64,000 bases of DNA from Chiua virens (lineage: Eukaryota; Basidiomycota; Agaricomycetes; Boletales; Boletaceae): assembly GCA_019787685.1 (NCBI GenBank), contig JAHNUO010000002.1:1426001-1490000 (forward strand), given 5' to 3'. Below the pieces are notes generated by a model, which made no database searches, was not told the DNA's origin, and was given only the letters and a program-made list of their open reading frames with translations. This document shows positions 1 to 12,603 of this stretch, one piece after another. Each line of letters opens with the position of its first letter. Position 1 is the stretch's first letter. The position numbers and the translations under genes were made by a program.

Positions 1-138
1 GGTCAAGTTTGAAATGATGCCAGTGGTATGCTTATCTACCCTTCCTGGCGAGCCGCTCGAGAGATCCACGACCAGGTTTACTTCTACACAGTTTATTCTT
101 GAGAATCCAGGTGATCTCTCGCGCTCGTTCAATATTAA

Positions 139-2733
139 GGATGCCCAGGAATCCTCCCAGCTCTCAGACTAATGGCCAGGCTGGTCCTGAGCACCCCAGT
201 AACCGCGCCGGGACTCGGTATGGGCTTGAACAGGATGTCCTTGCCGGCACGGAACCTGTGTATCCCGACATCGCGTACCCCAGCTCGTTCCATGTTCCGA
301 GACTGTCGCCACCTCCTCCCGCACACAGGAACTTCTACGACCCTCCCCGTGAATCCCGCCCTCACGACACGGAACCCTTACGGCCCCAGGCAAGACCCGT
401 CCAGAATGCCCAGGCGCCATCGTATAGTTCTAGTTCAACACTGAATAACTGGCGGGTCGGATGGAGACGTTGGAGCATTCGCAAAGAAGTTTAACGCGAA
501 AAATGAAGCTGAACATCTTGATGAAATGTACGCGTTCGCATCACCCCAGCATCCCTACAATATTCCTCCTCCGGAACCTGCATTCGATGCCAAATCAGTT
601 CCCCGTTCGAAGCAACCACAGAAAGTCAGTTTCGCGACGGAGGCGAAGTATAGAGACGAAAAGAACTTTGACACGGAGGCGCAGGTTCCAGCCGGGCGGG
701 ATGACGAGGACGACTTGGAGGATATCGACATCGACGGGGAACCGAACTACGGCGAGATGAATGATAGAGATGGCAGGAACAGAGGAATCCTCGCGAATTT
801 GATGGAGTTATACGGCGTCACCCCAGGAATGAATGGACTACCCTATTCCCGTTCCCGAGCTTATGAGGCAGACGGGAAGTCCGCCGAGCATCCACGCTTT
901 GGCCGGAAAAACTCGGACGGTTCAGATTCAGACGCATATTCTGAAGCCCTGGATCCTGACGATCCCCGAGTGACGCACATCACGAAGAATCTCCTCGACG
1001 ATTATGAAGATGAGAGACGGAATGCTCTCAGACAGATGGACTATCGACAACGCAGAAAAGAGCAACAGAGGATCCGTATCGAGTTCAATGTCACTTGTGA
1101 GTCTCAGTTAGTTATTCAAGGCGTCCTTGTTTTAATGGACGGCTGCGCTGCAGCTATCTTGAAACGTCACCAGTTTCTGCTCAAGCTCGCTCGTGCTTTG
1201 ATGTCATTCGGCGCACCGTCGCATCGGATAGAATCACAACTTATAGCCGCAGCCCGTATTCTTGAAATCAACGCCGAGTTCATTCATCTGCCCAGCGTTA
1301 TCATTTGCTGCTTCGAGGATAGTGACACCATGACATCCGAAACACACTTTGTCAAGGGAACAGGAGGTCTTGCTCTCGGAAATCTTCACAAAGTGCATCT
1401 GATTTACCGGGCTGTTTTACATGACGAAATCAGCGCGAGAAAGGCCACCGAACAACTGGAAGATTTGCTCTCCGCAAAGCCTTTGTACTCGGTCTGGTTC
1501 CGATGTCTCTTGAGCCTTTTCCTATCGGTTCTGATCTGTCCATTGGCGTTCGGTGGTTCCTTCCTGGATACTTGGGTCGCAGGTAGTGGTGCTTTTATCC
1601 TCTCCTTCCTACAGCACAACGTCGCAACGAAGTCGACCATGTATAACAATGTGTTTGAGTGTGTCAATTCTTTTTCTCTCCCCTAGACCTATGCTGAAAC
1701 ATTCCAATAGAATCACCACTGCCATGTTTATGTCCTTCGTAGCTCGCGGGTTGAGTAGCCTTCGCAGCCAAATATTTTGTTATGAGGCGATTTCATCCGC
1801 TGGTATCATCGGTATCCTCCCAGGGTTCCTCATTTGTAAGTGAATATTTCAATAATGCGTTCGACTTTCTGACTAACTTGAAACGCAGTGACTAGCTCCC
1901 TCGAACTGGCATCTAAGAACATTGTATGCGGTAGTGTCAAGATGGTCTACTGCACTCATCTATACTCTATTCCTGGGATTTGGCCTGCAAATTGGTTCAG
2001 ACCTATACCTTCTATTCGACCCCTACTGCCCGACACCGCCTCGCAACACTGGCTGCCAAGCTGTCCACTACGGTTACCCTGATTGGCACTTTCGCGTCTG
2101 ACAATTCGACGGACGGTACACCGCCAGCAAACGGCACATTTACATTCACCAACTCTACCAACATGTATCTGTCGAACATTGTCGATGGATGCTATCGCCC
2201 GCCGTCGTTTCCCTGGTATATTCAACCCTTTCCCTGGTGGACTCAATTCGTGATCGTTCCCATCTTCTCCGTCCTATCGTCGCTCGCGAACCTGCAGCCA
2301 TGGAAGTCGTGGGAGCTCCTTGTGATGGTCACCATCTCCTGTGCCTCGTATGCGACCAACAAGGTCGCAAATCATTACATCTTCAATCGATCAGATATCG
2401 TTTCTGCTATCGGCGCGTTTACCGTGGGTTTACTCGGGAATATCTATTCGAGAAAGATGGGTGGAACAGCGTTCACATCCATGGTCACGGGTGTCTTGTT
2501 TCTAGTCCCCGTTAGTGCACCTTTTCTTGAATTCGTTCTTGGGATTCCTAGATTTGACTCCCCTGTAGTCCGGCCTTTCCCAGGCGGGTGGCATCGCAGC
2601 GAACGGGTCGGGAGTCGACGTTGGAAGTGCTATGATAGCAGTCACGATCGGCATCACCGTTGGTTTGTTTATGAGTCAAGCCATCGTGTATATGTTTGGT
2701 TCCCGCAAGACTGCGGCTGCCTTCTCTTTCTGA
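139..2733 (+). CDS. ThrE/PRM10-type multi-pass membrane transporter (DUF1212 family)
   Basis: The C-terminal half matches the fungal pheromone-regulated membrane protein 10 / ThrE family, putative amino-acid exporters. Recognisable stretches include SFGAPSHRIESQ, FARGLSS-like and FTSMVTGVLFLVP, followed by GITVGLFMSQA near the C-terminus. The N-terminal third is hydrophilic and acidic. Introns seen: 1097-1153, 1659-1710, about 1837-1888 and 2511-2568. The last one joins LVP to SGLSQAGG. The first ATG is at 139; the frame opens further upstream only without an ATG. The reading frame changes at about 445-480, at 1951 (one extra T) and at 2024 (one extra base), although the residues on both sides are conserved. 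An alternative without the last two shifts is a weak GTCTAC-AG intron at 1945-2000, but that would remove a conserved membrane segment. Family call is confident; exact N-terminal model is not. Confidence 0.8.
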
Positions 2734-3062
2734 TCCGTCCTCGAGGACAATTACCATGTAGATACAGACCACTAGGCAGATGCAGCTGATTGTATACCGC
2801 TGGTCGGTTGTTGGATTAGAGTCTATCATCAATTCACAGATTTCTACTCCGTTATCTCATTCCGGAGTGAGCTGAGACGACACGCTTACTCTTTATGGCC
2901 GCTGGCGCAAGTAATGCCTGGTAGTGCGCAAGCAAAATAATTCGATTTCTCTGGATTTCACTCCTACAGTACTCACTGGTCGGCGACGCCATCGACGACC
3001 CTTGTCTATTAGTTCGATGCTCCCGCTACATCCCTCATGACACTTTTGGTATATCATAGCAT
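2734..3062. other. Convergent intergenic region
   Basis: This is the space between the stop codons of the ThrE-like gene and the phenylalanyl-tRNA synthetase gene. It should contain both 3' UTRs. I see no coding signal, repeat or RNA gene in it. Confidence 0.5.
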
Positions 3063-5128
3063 CTAGAACACGACAGCTGGTGCATTCTCCACATTTTCAA
3101 TTGGTGTCTTGTGCCCAACAAGAGTTCTGATATTGTTGATTCCGTACCTTTGAGTAGTCCGCTTGAGAAGGTATCATCCGAGTAGAATCCGGTGAGCGCT
3201 TACCGAATCATCGTTGGTCTCTCGAGACCGATTCCCCAACCGTGCACGCGAACATCTTTCGGGAAGCCCATAGGTTCAAGCATTTCGGGGCGGAACATCC
3301 CACTGTTCCCAATTTCTACCCATTTTTGAAGCATGGGATGGAAAGCAAAAATTTCGAGGGACGGCTACATTATTTTAACTTCGTCAGAGGCCGATCCCCT
3401 AGCGATTTCGCTAATACGAACCTCGGTGTACTGGGTTGTATGCAGGTTTGAAACGGAGATCATTCATACCCATCTTTTTGAAGAAGACTCGCATGAACCC
3501 TAAATTTCGATGGCAACTTCAAGACAGGCACAGAATGCAGACTTGCGAAACTCACCGATAAGGTCAGCTAGTGTCAGATTTTTATCGGCAACGACGCCCT
3601 CTACTTGATGGAATTCAGCCAGATGTGTGGCATCCATCGTCTCATTTCGGAACACTCTATCGATGCTGAATAACTTTGCCGGTCGGAAGCCGTCTTCTCC
3701 CGCCTCGAGTGACTTCCCCTCCCTACCTTCAGTCGTCAACCTCTTCACCTCTGCATTTGGCAGCTAGCTTGTACAGCATGGACGCCGATGAGGCAGTGGT
3801 ATGTGTCCGGAGGAGAAGTTTGTGTGATTCTTCGTGCGACCAGGGTGTCCGATAGCCGATCGACCCATACCCGCCCTGTTCATGCACCTGAGCTACACGC
3901 TTGTAGTAAGCATCGGGAGGAGGCAACGATGTCGACGGATCTACCCAAAAATGAGACCAAAGGTACATGTGAGTAACAAGATGCTTACCAGAGAGGTAGA
4001 ACGTATCTTGCAGCTCTCTTGCGGGGTGAAGTTGCGGTACAAAGAGGGCATCAAAGCACCAGAAGCCTGACTCAACGAATGAGTTCGTTGGCATTTCCTC
4101 GAACCTGGCAATTGTCGATCAATCCGGTGGGAAGGCTCATATGTACATATCGTACCCCATCTCTAGAAAGATACTACGGATCTCTTCGCGAACTTTGAGC
4201 AGTGGATGAAGGGCACCACCGGACGTCGGGATACCGTCCGCTTCGAAGTTGTATTTCTTAAATGAGGCTGTTTTCCATGCACCACTGTGGTCGATCAGCC
4301 TTCTGTTCCGCAAAAGATAGGAAGGAAACGACGCACGATGTCAGCATATCAACAGTAAGATCAGTTTCGAGTTTCGCGATCGAGGTGCTGAAGCTGGGAC
4401 CTCTGCGCACTGTGAACCACTGCCCTTTCCTGAATAAGCGATGAGATGAAAATATGTATCACCGTGTCAAACGCGAGGATACCTCTGACTGATGAGTTTA
4501 CGCTTTCGTAGATCAGCCAAAACCTTCTCGCCAGCTTGGAGAGTTCCAGCAGATTCCACCTCGCGTAAATCGTGCTGAGTCGAATCTATTATTTGGGTGA
4601 CCTTGCCAATTCAAATGGGTGGTCAGCCGAATGAATACACCTTCAACGACATTGCGCGACTCACAGCTTTCACGAATCCGTTTCCCTCCTTTGCTATCCA
4701 GTTATTCTTGAAAGCACGCCCTTGACCAACCTTCGCTGCCTCGTCGCCCACCTTTTTCTTCAACTCCTGGGCTCCCACTGGATTGCCCTCTCCCTTGGCT
4801 GGAAGAGCAGCCCATACTCTAGCTTCATGCGATCCCTCCAGGACTATCTGTGCACCCTCTGGCGTGAGGGCATGCGAGGACGTCTCGTGGGTATCGTAAG
4901 ATATCATCTGTCTGACAAGTAAGCAAGCAATTTCATTGCATGGTACCATAGGGAGATTTGACGTGCCTCGCGACTAAGGAGAGAATTCAGCGCTCCGAGA
5001 ATCATGATCTGGGCTTCATGGCCGGTAGCTGGATCGTGTTGTCCGGGTATCACGAGCGCCCTCGTGTCTTGGATTGTTCCAGTTTCATCTAATGTATCTA
5101 GGATGAGTTTTTGGAGTGCTTCTGCCAT
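3063..5128 (-). CDS. FRS2: Cytosolic phenylalanyl-tRNA synthetase alpha subunit
   Basis: Charges tRNA-Phe as the catalytic alpha subunit of the cytosolic alpha2-beta2 enzyme. The order of conserved blocks is: a winged-helix N-terminus from 5128, [28 protein letters not shown] with [20 protein letters not shown], the class II motif 2 region [20 protein letters not shown], then the motif 3 region [12 protein letters not shown] and the tail [14 protein letters not shown]. The ATG is at 5126-5128 and the stop at 3063-3065. About nine short introns. A single extra base near 3431 breaks the invariant run NPYTE; skipping it restores NPYTE followed by a GT-AG intron and [11 protein letters not shown]. 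The first exon junction near 4950 is also not clean. Expected length about 520 aa, as usual for the family. It shares a short divergent promoter with PEX2. Confidence 0.93.
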
Positions 5129-5246
5129 TGTTGTAGCACGTAGATGGCAGATGACTCTGTTCGGTGTTAAAGATCAATCTCATCCATGCCACGTGACAGA
5201 AATCTCTCCGAAAATATCGGTTGCCATTTGCGTTTCACCTCACACC
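5129..5246. promoter_or_regulatory. Divergent promoter between FRS2 and PEX2
   Basis: Only 118 bp separate the two start codons, so the two promoters must overlap. No clear TATA box is visible. Confidence 0.4.
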
Positions 5247-6723
5247 ATGAGTGACTCAAGGCAAGTCAACTCATGGCAGGAACTATGGCACCGAGCTTAT
5301 GGTTCAGCTCAACCAACACTTTCCTCAATACGTGCCACTCAGGGTTCAATTACCTCGCCAAGTCCCCGTATTATGCGTGTTGGGCAGCTTGATGCCGAAT
5401 TACTTGATCAAGAACTGGTACACCTGTTGTGCGAGCCGCTGAAAAAAGCCTTGAATCTCGTCAATGTATGTGAACATTTTCACTGCGAGTCTGTTCTTGA
5501 CGGCCGGGAAGACCGCACTGAGAGCACGATTCGATTCAGAATTAACACTGATCGTCCAACTCACGTTGTACAAGTTTTCGATGTGGAACCTCGGAACCAG
5601 CTATGGTGCTCGACTACAAGGATTGAAGTATAGCTTCACGACCAAGTCCAGTGACTCAATATCTCTTACCCGTACGTCTTTGCTACTGATGACAAGAGAG
5701 TTTGTTGTAGACGTCCTGAACTACAGCTGGTGGATTGCCTAGGCGAACACTTATCATCCATGGTGTACTCACTATCATTGCGCCCTACCTATACGGTCGT
5801 TTGCGTGCGCATGCGTTGTCGCAGGCTTGGCCGGATACGCCTTCAAGTGACACACGCCGCATGGCCTGGCAGATGCTCACACGACTCGAATCAACGCATT
5901 CGCTGTTCAGTTTATCAAATTTCTTGTTTTTTTATTGAACGGTCGGCAAGTCGCGTTTTTCTGAACCAAAGTCGGGCTTTGACTTGTTGCTCCAGATATC
6001 GCAGCTTATCCGACCGGCTCCTTGGAATGGCTCTCATTCCTACCTCAAGTCAAATGAAGCGTGAAGTCAGCTATGAGTTCATGAACCGCCAGATGGTTTG
6101 GCACGCGTTCACCGTATGTAGTCTTTTTTGCGCATTGATCTATTCTCTTACACGTCATTTAGGAATTCCTTCTATTCCTTCTACCTCTCATCAATACGAG
6201 ATCGGTTCAACGCCGAGCCACTCGATTTATGTCACAATTGACTTTACCGGCCATACTCTCGGACACCTCCAAAGGCCGGAGTTCTTTGCGGAAGCACGGT
6301 AAATACGAAGCTCTTCCTGCGGATCAGTGTGCAATATGTGCAGAAAATGCGTCCTACACTCTCAATCTTGGGTACTCTGCGGATGCGCTCTCTGTCACGT
6401 CTACCACTGAAGGTGGGTTGGAAACGACCCGAAACGACGAGGTCCCGCCCTTTCCGATCTATACCCCATATATCACCTCCTGCGGGCATGTATACTGCTA
6501 CCACTGCATCGCCGAGCGTATGATGCGAACCGCCGACGAAGGACTGGATTCTGATTGGGAATGTCTGCGGTGTGCCGAAAGAGTGAAGAGCGCGGACAGG
6601 TTGGAAGAGTCGGCGCGTTCGCAATCAGATACGATCAGTGACTATGAATTCAGCAGCGATCTGGACGTAACCGACATGTCGGGTAGTGCAAGTAGCTATT
6701 TAGGCTCTCTCTCGGAAGAATGA
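5247..6723 (+). CDS. PEX2: Peroxisomal E3 ligase peroxin-2 (RING)
   Basis: Membrane RING ubiquitin ligase of the peroxisomal matrix-protein import machinery. The N-terminal Pex2/Pex12 domain includes MRVGQLDAELLDQEL, FDSELTLIVQLTLYK, PRRTLIIHG, AWPDTPSSDTRRMAW and VSYEFMNRQMVWHAFTEF. The C-terminal RING begins QCAIC and continues SCGHVYCYHC to CLRC. Introns: 5466-5511, 5672-5726, 5946-5995 (GC-AG, donor GCAAGT, giving NGRYRSLSDRL) and 6114-6162. In the T-run at 5931-5937 there are seven Ts where eight are needed to keep LFFLLNGR in frame. With that one base the exons sum to 1,278 nt, or 425 aa. The ATG at 5247 is chosen because upstream in-frame sequence lies in the promoter. Confidence 0.92.
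5946..5995 (+). other. GC-AG intron in PEX2
   Basis: The donor is GCAAGT and the acceptor CTCCAG. Only this junction yields NGRYRSLSDRL, the conserved Pex2 run. The intron is 50 bp. Confidence 0.8.
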
Positions 6724-6761
6724 AGATTCTAGATGGTTGGTATCGATACATTGTCGATAAG

Positions 6762-7672
6762 TTAGGCTACGTGTCGAGAATGCACTGTAATACAGTTAGC
6801 TGGACCTGCCAGATTTGAACATATCCACCAATTCCTCGTGCTACAGGATTTGATCAGAGCATAATGGGACTCTTGCAATCGCCGCCCTGCCACGATGCTG
6901 TCAGTTACCCATTCTGGTTTGACTATATGAGCTAGTTCTCTTGATTTCGTTGTCAAGATTCGGTTGGTTTTTGACCCACTGAGTTGTCGTGATGTCACAA
7001 TATGCGTCGCCCCATTCGGTGCTAATCTAGAGCGAGGGACATTGATCAAGGATCATACTCTGGGGCACAGTAAGTCCTACAAAGCAGGGACGTACAGTGT
7101 GGTCCCGCCTGCTCCTGCGATGATTCTTTTCATTTCAATGTCCGTGGTACCGCTGAGGTAACCATCAATGTATACGCGAACATTGTTCAAGACACCCTGA
7201 AGAGACTTTTCTCTTCGTTGAAGGGAAAGCTTGCTTGAACGGTCTCCGAAATAAACTTTCGCAGAGACCCCATGAGGGGTTCTTCCTTCCCCTCGCTGAT
7301 GGCCAGTGGTCGCAGAAACGATGGTATCTGAATACAATGAAGCAGTCTGGCAGCGTCACCGTGACGGTGGACTGGTGAGCTCTGGAACGTACCTGAACGC
7401 TCATAAATATTCGAATGAGTGATGGGGTTAGAGCTGTCCGAGAGGGTGCTTAAGAGGTGCTTGGTTATCTTCGAGGAGGACGGTTTCCTTTCGCCTGCCA
7501 CAAGAGGTGCGGAGAGCCTGCCAGCATGTAAGATCGAGAAATGGACAAGAAAGAGAAGGTACTTTGACCAGCGTTGTTTGTCCTCGTCCAGTTTTGTGCG
7601 TAATGGGTAGGGGCTAGCTGCCAGTGCGCTGTGTACGGTGGTTGGCTTTCTGACGGACAAGTACCTGTCCAT
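6762..7672 (-). CDS. Small single-BRCT-domain protein (REV1-type BRCT)
   Basis: Four exons: 7672-7569, 7517-7393, 7327-7096 and 7026-6762. They sum to 726 nt, or 241 aa, with all junctions GT-AG and in phase. The C-terminal half is one BRCT domain: VRVYIDGYLSGTTDIEMKR, AGAGGTTLLAPNGATHIVTS and VKPEWVTDSIVAGRRL. BRCT domains bind phosphopeptides or DNA ends in repair. This one resembles that of REV1, but no Y-family polymerase follows. The N-terminus, MDRYLSVRKPT, resembles PCNA-binding starts but lacks a clear PIP box. An in-frame ATG at 7684 would add four residues. It diverges from the FPGS gene. Exact function unknown. Confidence 0.75.
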
Positions 7673-7784
7673 CTCGCAAGACATACTGGTATTCAGGGGG
7701 TTGTATTGTTGTGGTATCGCACGTGACAACGCGTTTTGAATGCCGAGTAGCCGGACACCATATTGCCACCTAGTACATATCGGA
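7673..7784. promoter_or_regulatory. Divergent promoter between the BRCT gene and FPGS
   Basis: About 112 bp separate the two likely start codons. No further element is recognised. Confidence 0.35.
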
Positions 7785-9715
7785 ATGCTCAGGCTGTCCT
7801 GTTTCCGCCGCGCCCTATCGAGGAACATGTCCACACACTCGTACCAGGACGCCATCAACGCACTCAACACTCTCCAGAGCAATGCTGCTACGCTTGCCGC
7901 CATAAAACCTGATCGCAAGCTTAATAACATAGAGGCTATTGCACAGATGAACGAGTATGTCGCCAGATCTGGACTCACGGTATGCTTTACTACCACTCGT
8001 ATCATCCCATTCATTTTTGGGGGTCCCAGCCTGATGATCTCAACGCCCTGAATGTCATTCACATCACTGGCACCAAAGGCAAAGGATCGGCCAGCGCTTT
8101 TACGGACTCAATCCTACGACATGCACGGCGCGGGATCAAAGTCGGCATGTGTTCTGCATGTTTTATGCCATCTCCGTTCTTAACCGATCCAGGCCTCTAT
8201 ACTTCTCCACACCTTGTTGCTGTCCGGGAACGAATCAGAATCAATGGTCGACCTTTATCAGAAGATGACTTTGCAAAGTACTTTTTTCAAGTGTGGAACA
8301 AACTGCAAGACAATCCAGTGCGTATTATTTCTTCTGGAACTTGCAGATGTTAATAATACGCCCCTGGTGCAGCCAATAACCCCCGGTGCTCCACCCATGC
8401 CTGGATACTTTCGATACATGACACTATTGGCATACCATGTGTTCAAGGATCTCAAAGTAGATGCCACAATCCTGGAAGTTGGAATCGGTGGGGCAGGTGA
8501 CAGTACAAACGTTGTCCCCAAACCGGTCGTTACCGGAATCACCGCTCTTGGAATGGACCATATCGCAGTTCTCGGAGGTACCATTGAGGCTATCGCAGGT
8601 CAGAAAGCAGGGATATACAAGAACGATGTTCCTGCCCTCACCATCGAACAACACCACCCATCTGTTGATTTGGAGGCTATTCTTCGAGAAGCTGCTACGA
8701 GTGTCAAGGTATGCGGGAAGCGTCATATCTGCCGCGTTATCGCTAACCGTCTCCAGGCGTCTGAATTCAAAGTGGTGGAACAGTTCCTTGCGTTGAAAGA
8801 TATCGAACTCGGCTCGTGGAATTTCTTTCTCTTCCCACTTTTCCCGCTTAATTTGACTATTCTAGGTCTTTCGGGTAAACATCAATTGTCGAATGCGAGC
8901 CTTGCGATACAGTTGGCTCGTACTTTCATCTCAGAGAAGTATGGATCTTCATATCTCGACCCGATACCTGAAGATTTTATCGCCGGTCTGAAGAATACCA
9001 AGTGGCCTGGACGCTGTCAGACAGTATCGGATCCCGTCTACCCCTCAACGACTTGGCATCTAGACGGTGCACACACGGTTGAAAGTCTCAAATGTTGCAT
9101 CGAATGGTTCGGAGATCCTCGGGTTAGCAATTCCGAGCGAGTATCCACGATCCATTCCCTATTTCTCAGTAATAACGTGATTTGCTCCCAGCATATCTAC
9201 AGGTGATGCGCCGCGCCCCCTACGTGTCCTTATCTTCAATTGCACCCACGGTCGCTCAGGCGAAGCCTTCCTCGGCACCATATTCGACGAACTCAAGACA
9301 CAACTTTCAGCTTTTAATAGCCCTGAAGCGGCTAGCTGTTTCTTTGATCAGGTCATTTTCTGCAGTAATGTCACTTATACCGATGGACACTTCAAAGGCG
9401 GTAAGCAATTCCGAACGTTGTGCGTCTCCCGTGTCTTTACCCAACCTTTTAGATTTGACCTCAGTTGCATTGGCTACTGCCGAGCACACTGGACCTACCA
9501 CCCAAGACCAGCTCAAACAAGCATGGTCGAATGTAGTGAAAGAATTCCCTGTCGATGCGATCCATTCCTTACCCTCCGTCGAACATGCCATTCGAAAAGT
9601 GCGAGAGTTCGCGGCTACGAAACGTACCGAGGTTCTTGTCACTGGTAGCTTGCATCTAGTCGGAGGTGTCATAGAGGTGGCGGGGTTGTCCTCTGTTGCT
9701 CTCGGAGATCTGTAA
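7785..9715 (+). CDS. MET7: Folylpolyglutamate synthase
   Basis: Adds glutamate residues to tetrahydrofolates, in cytosol and mitochondria. The P-loop is HITGTKGKGSASAF, followed by GLYTSPHLVAVRERIRINGR. The core contains LEVGIGGAGDSTNV, ITALGMDHIAVLGGT and GQKAGIYK. Later come LSGKHQLSNASLA, WHLDGAHTVESL and LIFNCTHGRSGEAFL, ending with VTGSLHLVGG. Introns include 7980-8029, 8145-8192 (GC-AG), 8318-8372, about 8709-8757 and 9401-9452. A probable further intron near 8809-8866 is in phase. The junction before the FNCTHGRSG block (about 9123-9204) does not resolve in frame with ordinary sites, so an indel is likely there. The ATG at 7785 gives an arginine-rich, presequence-like start; a second ATG at 7828 would give a cytosolic form, a known arrangement in this family. 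About 530 aa. Confidence 0.92.
8145..8192 (+). other. GC-AG intron in FPGS
   Basis: The donor is GCATGT and the acceptor GATCCAG. Splicing gives KVGLYTSPHL, the conserved FPGS run. No GT donor nearby gives the right phase. Confidence 0.75.
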
Positions 9716-9958
9716 TATGTGCCCTCGCTGTCGTGTCTTGCAAACCTACAGATATAGATCATCATCCATAGCTATCGATAGTTTGTATCTAACTTATAGA
9801 GTATTCGCCTTCAACAGGTTATGGAACCTATCTTCAGGATTCAATTGAACGTTCATAGATGGATCGCAAAGAAACTCATGGAGAAACAAAAACGTCCGTA
9901 CACGCTTCGAATCGAGAAATAGTACAGAATACGGGAGACGCAAAGTTGCGTTCGCTCC

Positions 9959-12496
9959 TCAGATACGAGAAGAGGTGGATATCCCAGTTCCGCTAGGTAG
10001 GAGGACCGGTTGTATAGGTAACGTATACTTGAGATCAAGCTCTTCCAAAATAGTCTTGAAGGTGACGCATAAACTCGTTCCTGCGAGCCCAGCGCCCGCC
10101 CCAATCTTGCCAGTTTGAACGATCTGAAAAGAAATTGCGATGTGAGCGTACCAGCGCGAGGCATATACGACAGGAATACACTTGCGTTCAACAGCTATGG
10201 TGAGATGAAGAGCATTCTGATACTCCATTTTGTCAATGTTGACACCGCAGCCTGACCATTCGCGGTGGTTTGTGTTGACGAAATTGTGTACACGCTGTCT
10301 AAGCTGTTCGACGATTTCTAGCGAGGTATTGTAGGATATGGTGACTGTTGTACTCTCCCACCTATGGATAATGAGTACTGATTTTTGTGTGGGGTTGGAT
10401 ACAACATACATGGAAGTGCTGCGACGCAAGTTGTGCACCAGTTTTGTGCTAGATAATAGGAAGTTTGGCACGACGATCTCTTGGCCATCCACTCGACGGA
10501 AGATAGTGGAGAAGAGACCAAATTCCTTGACGACCAAGTATTGGTCGTCGATCATCACTAAATCGCCTACGTCGAACACATGCGTAGAGAAGATAAAGAT
10601 AAGCTGGCGAGGAGATGAATAACCTCTTCCGCATTTACAGAGTACGCTTACAGATTCAAAGAGTGTTTGCGCCGAGTGGCCGAAGATGAACGAGAACCCA
10701 AGAATGATGGTTGCCAGGGGCACTAGAGAAGCCAATGTATTGTTGCGATTAAAGATGAGCAAGCAAGCGAATACGATGGAAACAAGTGCAACGCAGACAA
10801 GGACTGCATCGAGTTTAGCCACCGCTGAGCCAACATCCTATTCGTCTGTTAATGGGTGCGTTACGATTATTTCATTATTCTCACCTTGAGACTTGCCGTC
10901 AGCGCCTTGCGCTCCTTGTAAATTCTCTGAACCGCTTCTCTCATCTCTCGTTTACTGATATCGCCGTTTCCGTCCTTGTCGAAAAGAGCAAATGCCTCGT
11001 GCTAGTGAGGGCGTTCAGTTTCGGTAGTAAGGAACGACAAGAAAAGTACGAACAGCCTCTGAAGTGGTCCGGAAGTATGGATAAAAATCTCAAAGGAAAA
11101 CAGATGACCATAAGCTTAATCACAAATATCACGAGAAATTAGTAACACACCCTCTACGACGAGGTGAGATCTCTCAGGACTCGTAGCCTTCAAGCCCTCG
11201 AATAGTTTTTTCGCTAGCTTCCTAGCTGAGTGAAGTTCTCCTAGCTCTTCGTCCTTGGGGTTCCTCAATGTCACGTGGCCAATCGCTCCGCCTACCTGGT
11301 CAACGAGGATAGATGTCATGAACTTACGCTTGCGACGCTTCGTTTCCGCTCGACTCAGACGTCCACGGCGCTTCTTCTGAGAAGCCGATTCTTCTTCTTC
11401 GTGGCTTGGAGGAGAGACGTCTGGCGAAGATAATGTCGACCCTCCATGGGTATTCTTCCGGTGCGTCCAAGAACTTGTCAGTCCCCCAAGATCGAGGGTA
11501 GCGCCTATAGAGCTGAGTGCATGTTTGGCGCCTCTCATTCCATGGGCTGTCCTGCGATAGGCAGAGATGGGTTGCGCATTTGACAGCCGATCGAGCGCTT
11601 TCAAACCCAATCGACTCTCTACTAAACGGTCGGAGAGTGCACGTTGGTGGAAGTTGATGGCAACAAATCTCAAAAACAGCTTTTCCACGAAAAGGATGAC
11701 AGCTGCGGTGAAAAGAGCCTGTTGAAATGACATACAGCCTTCTTACAGGAGGACGAGTAACCAAAACGAAGTAATACCTGCATGACGCGATTGATGATGA
11801 CCCAGTATGAGCCAGGTGGATTGTAATAGGTGCTAATCACAGACAAGGCTATCCATGCCCATGACACGTCGAGAAGTAACTTGAGCCAAGAGGACACCGC
11901 TAATGTGAGCTTCACGATGTTACTGATCAGGTAAGGCATTGAGGTGGATGAATGGGGAAATGACACACCTCCACTTGTGTCTTCAACCGTTCGACCTGGC
12001 CACCCAGAAGTAGAATGATGGAAACGATAGTGCTTGGCAACAGGTCGACGACCAAATAGGTCGCACAGGATGCTGCCCATATAATCGAGAGCCACAAGGA
12101 CCACGCGTGTACTTGAAGGCGTACACCTCCACTGTTTTGGTACTTGAGTTCGACGACCAAAAGTGGAGTGATGAAAAACGCGGTGCCGATGAGCCCAGCC
12201 AGCAGAGTTCGGACGGGACGGTTTAACTTCATGAACGCAAGCCAGAGGGCCCTGCCTCTCCGAGCATGCTTGCCTTGATGTGTCTCTTTTTCTACGAATG
12301 AAGGTTCTTCGTCCCAGTCAAATTCGTCAGAAGTATTTGTGTCTGATGTGTCTGATCCGTCTCCCACGTGAGTGTCGCAGACGCTCGCCTTCTCGTCGCG
12401 ACTCTGACCCGGAGAGTGATCCGCTCCATCGCCCGGCTCTGAGATACTTGAAAGGTGGGGATCACAAACGCTGGCGGGCTGTCGCTTGGGAATCAT
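9959..12496 (-). CDS. EF-hand MscS-type mechanosensitive channel (MSY1/MSY2-like)
   Basis: Fungal MscS-family channel, typically of the ER or cell envelope and involved in Ca2+ and osmotic responses. The N-terminus is hydrophilic. Membrane segments follow, for example TLLAGLIGTAFFITPLLVVE and ALFTAAVILFVEKLFLRFVA. A canonical EF-hand, DKDGNGDISKREM, lies near 10,925-10,990. The pore and beta domain are LASLVPLATIILGFSFIFG, FDVGDLVMIDDQYLVV and GQEIVVPNFLLSS. The ATG at 12,496 (MIPKRQ) is preferred because a TATA-like TATATATAC lies about 110 bp upstream. Near the C-terminus one extra base at about 10,058 breaks the run MRHLKTILEELDLKYT; the intron just before it is also out of phase. About eight introns; roughly 780 aa. 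Confidence 0.88.
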
Positions 12497-12603
12497 GGGT
12501 AAAGCATGAAAGGAAGGGGCAAGTGGCGGGGAATGAGAACGTTGCCGAGTTTCAGCTCCACCTGAGATCTTGGCAACGGCATAAAAGAGGGTGTTGTCAT
12601 TTA

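Noticed and set aside
3063..5128. Phenylalanyl-tRNA synthetase as a pseudogene
   Set aside because: Only one-base breaks occur, all catalytic blocks are intact, and the same kind of break is present in other essential genes; sequencing error is likelier.
5004..5246. Longer PEX2 starting at the upstream in-frame ATG (5,004)
   Set aside because: The extra residues overlap the FRS2 first exon and promoter and resemble nothing in Pex2; the ATG at 5,247 fits better.
8318..8346. A 29-bp intron in FPGS ending at the first CAG
   Set aside because: Too short for fungal splicing and out of phase; the acceptor at 8,372 gives a 55-bp intron in the correct frame.
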